Source of the DNA: an uncultured Bacteroidales bacterium
Lineage (GTDB): Bacteria > Bacteroidota > Bacteroidia > Bacteroidales > Muribaculaceae
Length of the DNA: 39,724 nucleotides
NCBI GenBank assembly: GCA_945829225.1
Contig: CALZTY010000019.1
Location: 1 to 39,724 of the forward strand
Reading direction: 5' to 3'
Shown here: positions 7,242-17,000 of the stretch, piece by piece
How positions within the stretch are numbered: position 1 is the stretch's first letter
Layout of the letters: the number at the start of each line of letters is the position of its first letter
Notes under the pieces: generated by a model
Database searches by the model: none
Told to the model about the DNA's origin: nothing
What the model saw: the letters and a program-made list of their open reading frames with translations, nothing else
Made by a program: the position numbers and the translations under genes

Positions 7242-8654
7242 CTATTGGTTTATATTTTCGGTATAGACGTAGGCACCGATTTCGGGCGTCGCGCCGCGTG
7301 GTAAGCCGTAGCGGTCGACTGCCGCCGCCGGAGCCGTCAGCGCTCCATTGCCAGCGCCTATGGCAGGCGAGCCTTCGCGCAGGCGGTAGTCAAAGATATA
7401 CTCCTCACGCACAGTGTAATAGAGAGGGTCTTCACCCCACACACAGTTGATGAAATTGTCGTCATCGGTCCCATCGCTCTTGAGCAAGCAATTGCGCAAA
7501 GTGACCGCTGTATCGGTGAGGTCGCCGTGCGACAGGTCCATGCCATTGCCGTAGATTATCGTGTTGCTGATATCAGCTCGCACCATCGGACGCCCGGAGC
7601 CATCATCGGTCACCGGATTGATTTGCCCGAATTGCAGTATCGGACCCTCGAGTATGGAGAACAGGTAGTAGTTGGCGAGGGTGCAATGATTGAACACATG
7701 CTCGCCGCCGTGCAGCAATACCGCACCGGATGCCGCCTCGGCTATCTCACAGCCATAAGCATTTATGCGCGCATAGTAGGTCTCAAGGGCAAATCCGCCA
7801 CTGTTGCGCAGTCGCGAATTGACCATCGTCACATCGGGCAACGCATCATCGGGCGCGTCCAAGCCCGACACGGTGACACCTTGCCAGGTGTTGCATATAT
7901 GGCAGTAATTCAATTCGTTAGCGTGTGATGTCGAGGTAAAGAACATGCCTATCCATTGGCGCGACATCAGGTCGAAGGGTATGTCGGCGGCGACGTAGCC
8001 GGTGCGGTCACCGGCAAAGGTAATCTCATGGTCTTGAGCACCTAATGCCTTGAGAGTGCCACGCACCACCATCATCGCGCCATCGTGGAAGTAGAACTCG
8101 GCATCGGGGTCAACCGTAAGTGTCACCCCAGGCGCAACCACCAATGAATCAAATACTTGATATGGCTTTCCTGCCCGTAAATGAGTATCTGTGTCCAGTA
8201 CTGTCGCATACAGACGCGTCACATCGCGCCCTTGGGCGGCGAGGGTCACTGTCTGCTTCACGCCATTGGTAACGAAGTCGAGTGCGGCTGTCACCTCCAC
8301 CGGCACCGTAGCGCCATTTGCCGGCAATGTCGTCTCTACCAGCACAAAGATAGAGTCCTTGGCGCGTATCTCCACATCGCTGAATTCCCTGCCGCTGAAG
8401 CCGTCGACATTCAGCCTGAACAGGTCGGCATTGGCACCCGAAATGCTTATATTACTGATATTTATACCCTTTGATGCGCGGTTGTACACCGTGAAGCGGT
8501 GAGTAGTCGATGGCTGCTCGGTGAATATAACTCCCATATCAAGAGTGTCGACCGAGAAGGTCGGGCAGTCGTCCGGCGACGTGCTGAAGCCGTCCTCTAT
8601 ACACGACGTCAACATCGCCATCATCATTATAGCATATACACCTATATATTTCAT
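7242..8654 (-). CDS. Surface lipoprotein with right-handed beta-helix fold
   Basis: A 470-aa protein with a lipoprotein signal: hydrophobic segment and lipobox LTSC with the lipidated Cys at residue 18, followed by acidic residues (IEDG) that in Bacteroidetes favour surface export. Residues about 30-140 look like an Ig-like/choice-of-anchor domain (DMGVIFTEQPSTTHRFTVYN). From about 150 on, short repeated turns such as LTVDPDAEFYFHDGAMMVV, IGMFF, VTMVNSRLRNSGGFALE and DISNTIIYGNG are those of a parallel beta-helix (pectate-lyase-like), a fold used by polysaccharide lyases and adhesins. No catalytic residues could be assigned. The ATG at 8654 is the first before the signal peptide. It stands alone between two transcription units. 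Confidence 0.75.
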   Translation of the reverse strand: MKYIGVYAIMMMAMLTSCIEDGFSTSPDDCPTFSVDTLDMGVIFTEQPSTTHRFTVYNRASKGINISNISISGANADLFRLNVDGFSGREFSDVEIRAKDSIFVLVETTLPANGATVPVEVTAALDFVTNGVKQTVTLAAQGRDVTRLYATVLDTDTHLRAGKPYQVFDSLVVAPGVTLTVDPDAEFYFHDGAMMVVRGTLKALGAQDHEITFAGDRTGYVAADIPFDLMSRQWIGMFFTSTSHANELNYCHICNTWQGVTVSGLDAPDDALPDVTMVNSRLRNSGGFALETYYARINAYGCEIAEAASGAVLLHGGEHVFNHCTLANYYLFSILEGPILQFGQINPVTDDGSGRPMVRADISNTIIYGNGMDLSHGDLTDTAVTLRNCLLKSDGTDDDNFINCVWGEDPLYYTVREEYIFDYRLREGSPAIGAGNGALTAPAAAVDRYGLPRGATPEIGAYVYTENINQ

Positions 8655-8768
8655 CCTTAAACATATCATACTAACCAATTAACGTCATTTCCCCCAATTT
8701 ATTGCTATCAAAGTGTTCTAATGAATTCATCCCGGCGTTTGGGAGCGCGTTATTGCCCAATCAGGATT

Positions 8769-8832
8769 TAGGAGATAGGAGTTTTCCCTTGACTTTCGGC
8801 TCTCAACTCTTGACCCCTGACTATAACTGACT
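8769..8832. repeat. Degenerate heptamer repeats
   Basis: Two copies of TAGGAGW (8769-8775, 8776-8782) are followed by a run of 7-base units in the same phase of about GACTCTT: GACTTTC, GGCTCTC, AACTCTT, GACCCCT, GACTATA (8791-8825). Similar heptamer tracts occur between genes in several Bacteroidetes genomes. They lie between the beta-helix lipoprotein and the DUF6377 promoter. Confidence 0.5.
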
Positions 8833-8861
8833 CTACATGTAACGTTCTTGTGTGCTGATTT

Positions 8862-8892
8862 TTGGTGGAGTGGAGAAAAAGTTGTAATTTTG
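8862..8892 (+). promoter_or_regulatory. Promoter of the DUF6377 gene
   Basis: TTG at 8862-8864 and TAATTTTG at 8885-8892 are 20 nt apart, the ideal Bacteroidetes spacing. Transcription should start near 8897, 16 bases before the chosen ATG at 8913, which rules out the earlier GTG-type start at 8862. Confidence 0.7.
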
Positions 8893-8912
8893 GAGTGACA
8901 AAATTTGCTAAG

Positions 8913-10472
8913 ATGAATGGAATAAGACGAGGAATTGGCGCGGTAATGGCGGTGGTGATGGCGATGAGTGCATCGGCTGTCACTGAATTGGACTCGCTAC
9001 TGCACCGGCTCGACCACACTATCGAGGTGCGCGACAGCCTATGCAACGAGCGCCGCCTGGGTATTCACAATACGATGATGCGCGTTGATGCCGCCGACAG
9101 CGATGCTGAATTATATGGCATTTATCGCGACCTTTACGGGTTCTACCACTCTTATCGAGTGGACTCGGCTATGTGGGTAGCCGAGCGCCGCTTGCAATGC
9201 GCCTCGCGTATGGGCGACCAATCCAAGATCATATCGGCGTCACTCAATTTGGCTGAAAGTTACTCTGCTTCAGCCGATTACTACAATACCCTGGGAACGC
9301 TCGACACCCTCGACCGTGCGGCGATGCAAGACTACCATCTCAAGTATATGTACAACATCTACAGTTCGACATATATGCGCATGGCTCGCGCCGATGCCAT
9401 CCACTCGCGCCGACTGTTGTACAACAACAAGGTGCGAGCCTACCGCGACTCGCTATTGACATTTTTCCCCGACAACACACCCGAATACTATAACATCCAG
9501 AGCCTACAATTGGTCGATGACGGCTATTGGGAAGAGGCTCTCAAGCAGATGAACCGCTGCCAAGAGTTATTCGGGCTTGATGACAACGCTCGCGCCCTGG
9601 GTCTTATGGCAAAAATTTATGGACAAGGTGGCGAACGATATATGCAGAAATGTTTCCTCGCTCGCTCGGCTATCGTGGACCTGGAAAATGGCAAAAAAGA
9701 CTATGCCTCATTGATGGAACTTGCCAAAATCCTCAATGACGAACACGACTACGAGCACGCATACTTATATATAAGGTGTGCTCTCGAGGATGCCTCGCTG
9801 AGTAATGCCCGCAGCCGCACTGCCGAAATCTTAGAGTCAGTGCCCATTATCGATGCTGCATACAACCAAGCCAAGCAAGATGAAATGCACAAATTGTGGT
9901 CCATTATCACGATTGTGGCTGTATTATTCGTCATTTTGTTGATATTCACAATCTTAATTCTCAGGCGATTACGCCACAACAAAGGTCTTGCCGATGAGAA
10001 TGTACAACTCGCCGAAGCAAATGAAATCAAAGAGCGATGCATCACCGAACTAATCAGCGCAGAAGGTGCTTACATTGAGCGCTTTGTCGATTATCGCAAA
10101 CAATTGTATCGACTATTGAAGACCTCACAATTTGATGCCGCCCACACGATGGCTAAGTCGACTCAATTTGAAAGTGACGAGACCAAAGAATTTTACACTC
10201 GCTTTGACTCGGTTATTCTGAGTATCTATCCACAATTCATCGACGAATACAACTCGATGGCTGCCGAGGATGCTCGCGTAGACAGCGAAACGATGACACT
10301 AACACCCGAATTGCGCGTGCTCGCGTTGATACGCCTGGGCATCACCGGCAGCGGTGATATCGCCCGTATTCTCAACTACACACCTCAGACAGTCTACAAT
10401 TATCGCTCGCGCTTAAAGAGTAAAATCTGCTCCTCTGAAGACTCAAAAAACCTACTTTACAAGCAAATTTAA
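8913..10472 (+). CDS. DUF6377 membrane-bound transcriptional regulator
   Basis: A 519-aa protein with a signal peptide (residues about 1-22), a periplasmic helical TPR-like region up to about 320, one membrane helix (about 328-351, IITIVAVLFVILLIFTILIL), and a cytoplasmic part ending in a helix-turn-helix (about 479-505, GDIARILNYTPQTVYNYRSR). This is the DUF6377 layout of Bacteroidetes: an outside sensor joined directly to a LuxR-like DNA-binding domain, without a kinase. Such genes usually sit beside the exported glycan-acting proteins they control. The next gene downstream on the same strand is a large exported multidomain protein with its own promoter, so that is the likely target; this is inference from position. 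Confidence 0.82.
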   Translation: MNGIRRGIGAVMAVVMAMSASAVTELDSLLHRLDHTIEVRDSLCNERRLGIHNTMMRVDAADSDAELYGIYRDLYGFYHSYRVDSAMWVAERRLQCASRMGDQSKIISASLNLAESYSASADYYNTLGTLDTLDRAAMQDYHLKYMYNIYSSTYMRMARADAIHSRRLLYNNKVRAYRDSLLTFFPDNTPEYYNIQSLQLVDDGYWEEALKQMNRCQELFGLDDNARALGLMAKIYGQGGERYMQKCFLARSAIVDLENGKKDYASLMELAKILNDEHDYEHAYLYIRCALEDASLSNARSRTAEILESVPIIDAAYNQAKQDEMHKLWSIITIVAVLFVILLIFTILILRRLRHNKGLADENVQLAEANEIKERCITELISAEGAYIERFVDYRKQLYRLLKTSQFDAAHTMAKSTQFESDETKEFYTRFDSVILSIYPQFIDEYNSMAAEDARVDSETMTLTPELRVLALIRLGITGSGDIARILNYTPQTVYNYRSRLKSKICSSEDSKNLLYKQI

Positions 10473-10541
10473 CTATGTTTATACCATTGATTATAAATAT
10501 TTTGCTTAAAAGTAGTATCTACTCTTGACCTATCACCGATA

Positions 10542-10574
10542 TTGACAAGGATATCGCGCGCATATTAACTTTGC
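10542..10574 (+). promoter_or_regulatory. Promoter of the PHP/esterase-like exported protein
   Basis: TTG at 10542-10544 and TAACTTTGC at 10566-10574 with 21 nt between them. The expected leader is about 40 nt. Nothing else is recognisable in the 146-bp gap after the DUF6377 gene. Confidence 0.7.
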
Positions 10575-10618
10575 GGTAACGGTCAACTTAGGACCTTAAT
10601 CGTAATACCAATAAGTTA

Positions 10619-13600
10619 ATGAGAAGAAAAATCACAATGACGGCGTTGCTATTGATGTCGATAGCGGCGCAAGCGGTCACCTTCAACGTGACGGTGCCCC
10701 AAGGAACCAAGGCATGTTTCATTGCCGGTCAGTTCAACGGCTGGGATGCAGATAATGCTATCCCGATGCAGAAATCTGGCACAAACACCTTTACGCTCAC
10801 CCTCGACGATGTAAGCACCTCCGATGTAGCCAATGGCTTCAAATATCTCAGCGGTCCCGGATGGGCATACGTAGAGAAAGATGCCTCGGGTGGCGAGATC
10901 TCCAATCGCACGGTCGCTACAGAGAACGATGTAGTGGTTAGTTGGGCACAATTGTACAATCCCGATATCGTCAAGACCACCCTCACTATCAACGGATACC
11001 CTCGCACAGTGCGTGTGAGCCTCCCCGCCGGCTATGATGCCGATACCGAAAAGTCATATCCCGTCCTCTATTATACCGGTGTACAACAGCGCTACGAAGC
11101 AGCCGGCTCGGACGATGCCGGCGATGACTTCTTCGGAGCCAACTCATGGGACGCATCTACCACAGCCACTGCAATGCAAGAATCCGGCGTCGAGGGCTGC
11201 ATCCTCGTGGAAGTTTACGGCTTTGTAGCCGAAAATATCCCCTACCCGGTTGCAGATTTCGCCGGTAGCGGTGATGCTTCAAGTTTTATCAGCGACTTCA
11301 TCAATGTGGTAATGCCCTATGTAGAGAGCAACTATCGCGTGCTCACCGGCGCTACCAACACCACAATCATGGGCGCTGACCTCGGCGGCTTACTCAGCTT
11401 GTATGCCTCGCTGACCCACCCCGACGTCTTCGGCAACTGCATCTCCATGTCACCGTTATTGTGGCTGAACAGCAGCGAAATGACATCCCTCGCCGCTACA
11501 GCGAGCCAAATGCCTCGCGTGCTGCTGACCTATGGCAGTGGCGAGCCCGCTGTCATCAGCGATAATGTAGACGCTTTGATTCAAGCGATTAACAACGTAG
11601 CACCCGGCAAAGCCTCCGTGCTCAAGATGGTCAACGGCGTACACAATGACACCTCATGGGGCAAGGCATTTGCTGCAATATACCCCTTTGCCGTTAACCC
11701 CGACTACGTGCCTGCCGAGACCATCACATTGGCTGCCCCGGCATTGGCTCCCATGAAGGTTGCAGACATCACCACCTCACACTACGCCCTATTCAATGCA
11801 ATTGATTCACAAGAAGTTACTATCGACAACGACGTTACATTCACCCTCCACAACGACTTTGTTCTCACCAACGGCTCGGTAGTCACCGCACAGATTGCAG
11901 TGAAGGACATCCCCGTCGAAGTAAAAACCAAATATTACTGGAATGTGGGTCGCGCCAACGATGATGGCAACTTCGATATGCTATTGTCATCTGTCAAGAA
12001 CGTCGGCTTCAGCAGCAAGAAGAGCGCTTTGTCGTGGCACCGCGTGGTGGTACGCGAGGACGAGAGCGTCGAGAATGTGGCAGTATCCTCGACAGCCTTC
12101 CGACTAATCACCGCCGCCGAGACCATCACCATGGCAGTGAGCGGCGACCACCAAGTGCAAGCCACTGCATCGTTCCTCGATGCCGACAAGACATTCATCA
12201 TCCACTACGGCAGCGTGAACAGCGGCTCGGATATGGGTGCCATCACCGGCACAATCAGCGTCGGAGCCACCTGCACCGAGGCTATTATCACCTACGACTT
12301 TGTCACCAATGCCGTTAGCGTCAACGAGACCAAGCAGGGCGACACCATCGGTGACAATGTAGTAACCACCCTGAGCGCCGTACCGGCAATCACCACCGCC
12401 GGCAACAATTCAATCGTAACCCTTGCCCTCGACACCGAGAGCGAGTGCACTGCCACCGCCACATTAGTATATAACTACGGCTCGGAAAGCGCCCTGACCC
12501 TCACCCCGACTGCCGAAGTCGGCGTATTCACCACCGAAATAGCCCTTGCAGAAGCCGGGCTCTACACAATCAATATAGACTTGCATCGCGGCGAGACCGT
12601 CAAGGAAGGGGCAGCATCAATCAGCATCCGTGCCGACGCAGCCACCTCGGAGACCCCCGCACAAGCCAAGATTGTGGTCAACGCCTACGAAGGTATCAAT
12701 TGGGAGACCATCGGACGCTACAAAGCCAACTTCCATACCCACACCTCACAGTCGTTTGATACACAGTTTGCCACCCACGAGGTTGTTGACCTCTATCATG
12801 GCGCCGGCTACAAGGTATTGGCACTCACCGACCACGACGCCAACCCCTATCCATGGGACCACTTTGACCTCTTCAATCCGGCAGCCCAGAGCCGCAATGC
12901 CGAAGCCCTCGGTATGCTCGCTATCCCCGGCGTGGAATTGAGCAAGGACAACCGCAACACCTGGGACGAAGCCACCGGCGGCTCATTCAACCACCACAAC
13001 GACTTCTTCACCGGGCGTAAGGGTCAGGAATTTGCCTCGCTGCGCGAGTCCTATGCCTACACCCAAGCCTTGGGCGGTATGCAACTCATCAACCACCCCG
13101 GACAATATTGGAGCCTCGACACCGAATACACTCCCGACGTGAAGAACTCGCCCGAATGGCATGCCGAGAACTTCATGATGTACAACAGCCTCATCGGCTT
13201 GGAAGTGTACAACCAGGGCAATCGTCGCCCCAACGACCGCATCCTGTGGGACCAAATCCTCGACATCACCATGCCTGCACGACCCGTGTGGGGCTACTCC
13301 AACGACGACACTCACACCCGCGAGCAATACTTCCGCAACTACGAGTATATGCTGATGCCATCGCTGAGCGTCGACGACCTCAAGGAGGCAATGGCAGCCG
13401 GAGCACAATACTTCTGCTACGAGCCCGAAGGCAGTGGCGAGGCTAAGGCACCGCATATCAATGCAATAACCGTCGATGAGAAAGCTCACACCATCACCAT
13501 CGACAGCGACGATGCCGGCACCATCTACTGGATCAGCGGCACCAACCGCGCCGCCGGAGCCTCGGCATCAACCCGTCGCAGCACCGTTGTAGGCATAGGC

Positions 13601-13972
13601 TCGACATTTGACTTCACCGGCTTCACCGGCACATATGTACGCGCCCTGTTGGTCAACGACTTCGGCGAGACATGCACCCAGCCCTTCGGCTTCACCAGCG
13701 ACCCCTCGGGCATCGAAGAAGTCACAAAGGATAAAACTACTGCCCGTGTGGCAATGTATCCCAACCCCGCCAAGGATATCGTCAATATAGCAGCCGACGA
13801 GGCAATCCTCGCCGTGACCTTGCACACCATGGCAGGCGCCATGATGATGCGAGTGGACGGCAACGAGTCCAACCAAATGCAAATTGATGTAACCGCCCTT
13901 CCGGCAGGTGTTTACCTCGCCACAGTAGCCACCGAGAACTTGGCTACCACACTCAAACTCATCGTCGAATAA
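10619..13972 (+). CDS. Exported CBM-like / esterase-like / PHP-domain protein with T9SS tail
   Basis: An 1117-aa protein. Domains in order: signal peptide (1-19, cut after AQA); a starch-binding-like beta-sandwich (about 20-105, FIAGQFNGWDADNAIPM, then FKYLSGPGWAYVEKD); an esterase D/Fes-type alpha/beta hydrolase (about 120-350); two or three Ig-like regions (about 370-695); a PHP metal-dependent phosphoesterase domain (about 700-945) with metal ligands visible as FHTHTS, LTDHDA, PGVELS, NHPGQ and SNDDTH; an Ig-like linker; and a type IX secretion sorting tail (about 1044-1117, YPNPAKDIVN ... GVYLATV). In the hydrolase the nucleophile elbow reads MGADLGG with Asp254 where Ser is expected. The protein should leave the cell through the type IX system and act on a carbohydrate or phosphate-bearing ligand; the substrate is unknown. 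It has its own promoter and a strong terminator behind it. Confidence 0.8.
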   Translation: MRRKITMTALLLMSIAAQAVTFNVTVPQGTKACFIAGQFNGWDADNAIPMQKSGTNTFTLTLDDVSTSDVANGFKYLSGPGWAYVEKDASGGEISNRTVATENDVVVSWAQLYNPDIVKTTLTINGYPRTVRVSLPAGYDADTEKSYPVLYYTGVQQRYEAAGSDDAGDDFFGANSWDASTTATAMQESGVEGCILVEVYGFVAENIPYPVADFAGSGDASSFISDFINVVMPYVESNYRVLTGATNTTIMGADLGGLLSLYASLTHPDVFGNCISMSPLLWLNSSEMTSLAATASQMPRVLLTYGSGEPAVISDNVDALIQAINNVAPGKASVLKMVNGVHNDTSWGKAFAAIYPFAVNPDYVPAETITLAAPALAPMKVADITTSHYALFNAIDSQEVTIDNDVTFTLHNDFVLTNGSVVTAQIAVKDIPVEVKTKYYWNVGRANDDGNFDMLLSSVKNVGFSSKKSALSWHRVVVREDESVENVAVSSTAFRLITAAETITMAVSGDHQVQATASFLDADKTFIIHYGSVNSGSDMGAITGTISVGATCTEAIITYDFVTNAVSVNETKQGDTIGDNVVTTLSAVPAITTAGNNSIVTLALDTESECTATATLVYNYGSESALTLTPTAEVGVFTTEIALAEAGLYTINIDLHRGETVKEGAASISIRADAATSETPAQAKIVVNAYEGINWETIGRYKANFHTHTSQSFDTQFATHEVVDLYHGAGYKVLALTDHDANPYPWDHFDLFNPAAQSRNAEALGMLAIPGVELSKDNRNTWDEATGGSFNHHNDFFTGRKGQEFASLRESYAYTQALGGMQLINHPGQYWSLDTEYTPDVKNSPEWHAENFMMYNSLIGLEVYNQGNRRPNDRILWDQILDITMPARPVWGYSNDDTHTREQYFRNYEYMLMPSLSVDDLKEAMAAGAQYFCYEPEGSGEAKAPHINAITVDEKAHTITIDSDDAGTIYWISGTNRAAGASASTRRSTVVGIGSTFDFTGFTGTYVRALLVNDFGETCTQPFGFTSDPSGIEEVTKDKTTARVAMYPNPAKDIVNIAADEAILAVTLHTMAGAMMMRVDGNESNQMQIDVTALPAGVYLATVATENLATTLKLIVE

Positions 13973-14007
13973 ACAAAATGTAAGGGAAATACTTGAACCT
14001 CAAAAGG

Positions 14008-14046
14008 AGCAGCCGGCTCGCGATGTGCGGGTCGGCTGCTTGTTTT
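14008..14046. terminator. Terminator between converging genes
   Basis: A 14-bp stem (14008-14021 with 14027-14040, two G-T wobbles) around GATGT, followed by TGTTTT. It ends the plus-strand PHP/esterase-like gene; the minus-strand two-component gene stops at 14045, so it partly shares the hairpin's flank. Confidence 0.8.
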
Positions 14047-17000
14047 ATGCTGGATTATTGCTATCGTCGCCGTGGTAATTACTCGGAGTGACGCCGTAGA
14101 ACTCTTGGAAGCACTTGGCGAAGTACGAGGGGGTCTTGAAGCCCACCATATAGGCGACTTCGGCGATGGTGAAGCGCTGTCGAGCGATGAGCATCGCCGC
14201 TTTCTGTAGGCGCACCCGGCGGATATAGTCGATGGGCGAAACGCCTATATACTTCTTGACCAAACGATAGAGATTTTTGTTGGCGATGCCGGATTTTTCG
14301 CACAAGAAAGCCACATTGAGGTCGGGGTCAGAAATATTATCCTCGATGATGCGCGCGATTGTGGCGAGTTGCTTCTCGGATTGGCTTTCCACCTCGATGG
14401 GCTTGACCTCGGTGATAGAATCAAGGCGCACCGAGCGTCGCATATCAGCACGAGCATGCAGGAGCAGGTCGATGCGTCCCAGGAGCACTTCCGGCTCGAA
14501 GGGCTTGGTCATGAACACATCGATGCCGGCACGGACACTGCGAGTCTCGGTGTCGTTGTCAGAGCGAGCCGTGAGCATGATGATGGGGATAGCCGCCAAG
14601 CGAGGATTCTGCTTGAGTCGCGACACCATGTCGAGACCACCCATGATGGGCATCATTTCGTCGACTATGATAAGGTCGGGATTGCATGAGGCAGCCAGCG
14701 AGAGGCCCGAACGCCCGTCGGCAGAATGGACACAAGCATATTTGTCGGCGAGGAGCGAGCGAATGAACGAAGCAATCTGGCTGTTATCCTCAACGATTAG
14801 CACCAGTGGCTTGTTGCCTGCAGGAGTCGGAGCGCTGTCGCCCTCGGCAGTGGCGACGCTATCGGTGAGAGGCAAAGACACCGTGAAAGATGTGCCCTGA
14901 CCGGGACGGCTGAAAAGGTCTATATTGCCGTGCATCAGTTCGAGATACTTCTTGATGAGGTAAAGACCAATGCCTGTACCCTCGTGAGTTGTAGCGGTAG
15001 ACGGCGAGCGATACATGCGCTGGAACACCAAGGGCTGGTCAGCCTCGGGGATACCGATACCATCGTCAGATACGACGACCTCGACACGGTCGTCAACGCG
15101 GTCAATGCCGATAGAGATAGTTGCGCCATCGTCGGAGTACTTGCAGGCGTTGCTGAGGAGGTTGGTGATCACCGACTCAAACTTGACAGCATCAGCCTCG
15201 ATATAAAGATGGGGATAGTTGGCGTGGAAGACAAATTTTTTGGCACGATTGCTCTCGCGGAAGGCGTCGAATACCCCGCGACAGAAGTCCACCACGTCGA
15301 AGGTGGAGAGAATGAGCATATTATCGACAGATTCGTCGAGATGTTGCAGTTCAACAGTGCGGTGAATCATATCGTTCAGGCGTACAGCATTCTCATAGAC
15401 AGTGTCGAGGGTGTGACGCGTGTCGGGGTCGTCGGTGCGCTGCTTGAGGACGCTCACCGGACCGATAATCATCGACAGCGGGGTCTTGAGGTCGTGTGAT
15501 ATGTCGCTGAGGAAGGAGAGTTTTTTCTCAACATTTTGGAGCGCTTCGATACGTTTTTGCTCGCGGAATTTGTTGATATTACGGCGACGAGTATACCAAA
15601 TAGCAACGACGATGCCGGCAACAATCAACAATACATATATAGAAATAGCCCACCAAGAGAGGGCGGCAGGAGCGGCGACACACAGTGGTATAGCCACGGG
15701 AGCGATTGGCGAGCCGACAGAGCGCACCAATAGACTGTAGTCGCCCATGGTGAGGTCGCTGAGCGATATGGCATTAACGCCCTCGGGCAAGAGTATCCAT
15801 CCATCGATGGTGTCGTTGGGGTTTGCCGCGAGTTTGTACATATAACGCTGCACCGACTCGGGCGAGTAATCCAAGGTGCTGACAATCAACGACACCGAGC
15901 CACCATAAGGGAGTGAAAGTCCGTCGGTATAGTCATCAATGAGAGCAGGCACAGGGGAATTGCCGACTCCTACATTGAGGACAAACTTGATTTGCTTGAA
16001 GTCGGCAGTGGCAGCAATGTCGTTGTAATCAACCTCGACGATGCAGTCGGTACCACCGAGGATGACCTTATCTGAAGCCACATCCTTGTAGATAGCGTTG
16101 TAAGCCTTCTGCGGGATGGGCAAGAGCGTATAAGCGAGCGAAGCGCCGTCAAAACGCCACACGTTGCTGAGCGTCGAGAGCCACACATCATCGCCCACCG
16201 GCGCGATAGTGAGCACACCCTCGTCGCTATTGGTGTGCGGCAGATTGACAATACGAGGCTCGGCATCGGCATCAAAGACCACGACGCCGCCACGATAAGC
16301 GCACCAAATGCGACCGCGGCTATCGGCACACATATCCGTCGGATAGCCACCGGTGAGAGCATTAATATCATAACGCTCACCACGACGAGTGCCGGGGTTG
16401 AAACGCAACAAAGCGCTATCGCGGAAGAAAAGCACCCACAAATCGCCACGCGCATCCTTAACCACTTTATTCACCAAGTCGTTGACAGCCAATGTGTCGC
16501 CATCGACAGGAGTATCACTATTGATTGACAAATCGGCAACGACAGTCGAGCCGGGGAGAGTCAATCGCGCCTTGTCGACATAGTGCAAGCCACCGATGAA
16601 GCTGCCCACCCACAGGTGATCGTCATCCTCGGTGATGGCATACACCCAGTTGGAGTTGTGCTCGCCCTTGCTGTCGGTAATATGAAATACCTCAAAGGCA
16701 TCAGTGGCACGGTTGTAACGGTCGATACCGGCATCGGTAGCGAGCCACAAATTATGCTCGCTATCCTCGGTGATAGCGCGTACACGGTTGTGCGACAAGG
16801 ACATAGGAGCATCGCTATGCCTATACCAGTGGTGCGAGCCATCAGCAGCGATGCGAATAACACCGTTAGTTCCACCCATCCACAAGTCGCCGAAGCTATC
16901 GCGGAAAATCACATAAATCTCATTGCCCTCGCCCGAGTGAGTGAGCGCATTGAGGTGAATGGTGCGAGTCGCCGCGGAGTTGGAGGCGATAGAGAAGCCA

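Noticed and set aside
8913-10472. Classical LuxR/histidine-kinase assignment for the DUF6377 gene
   Set aside because: There is no H-box, ATPase motif or receiver domain; the membrane helix leads straight to the DNA-binding region.
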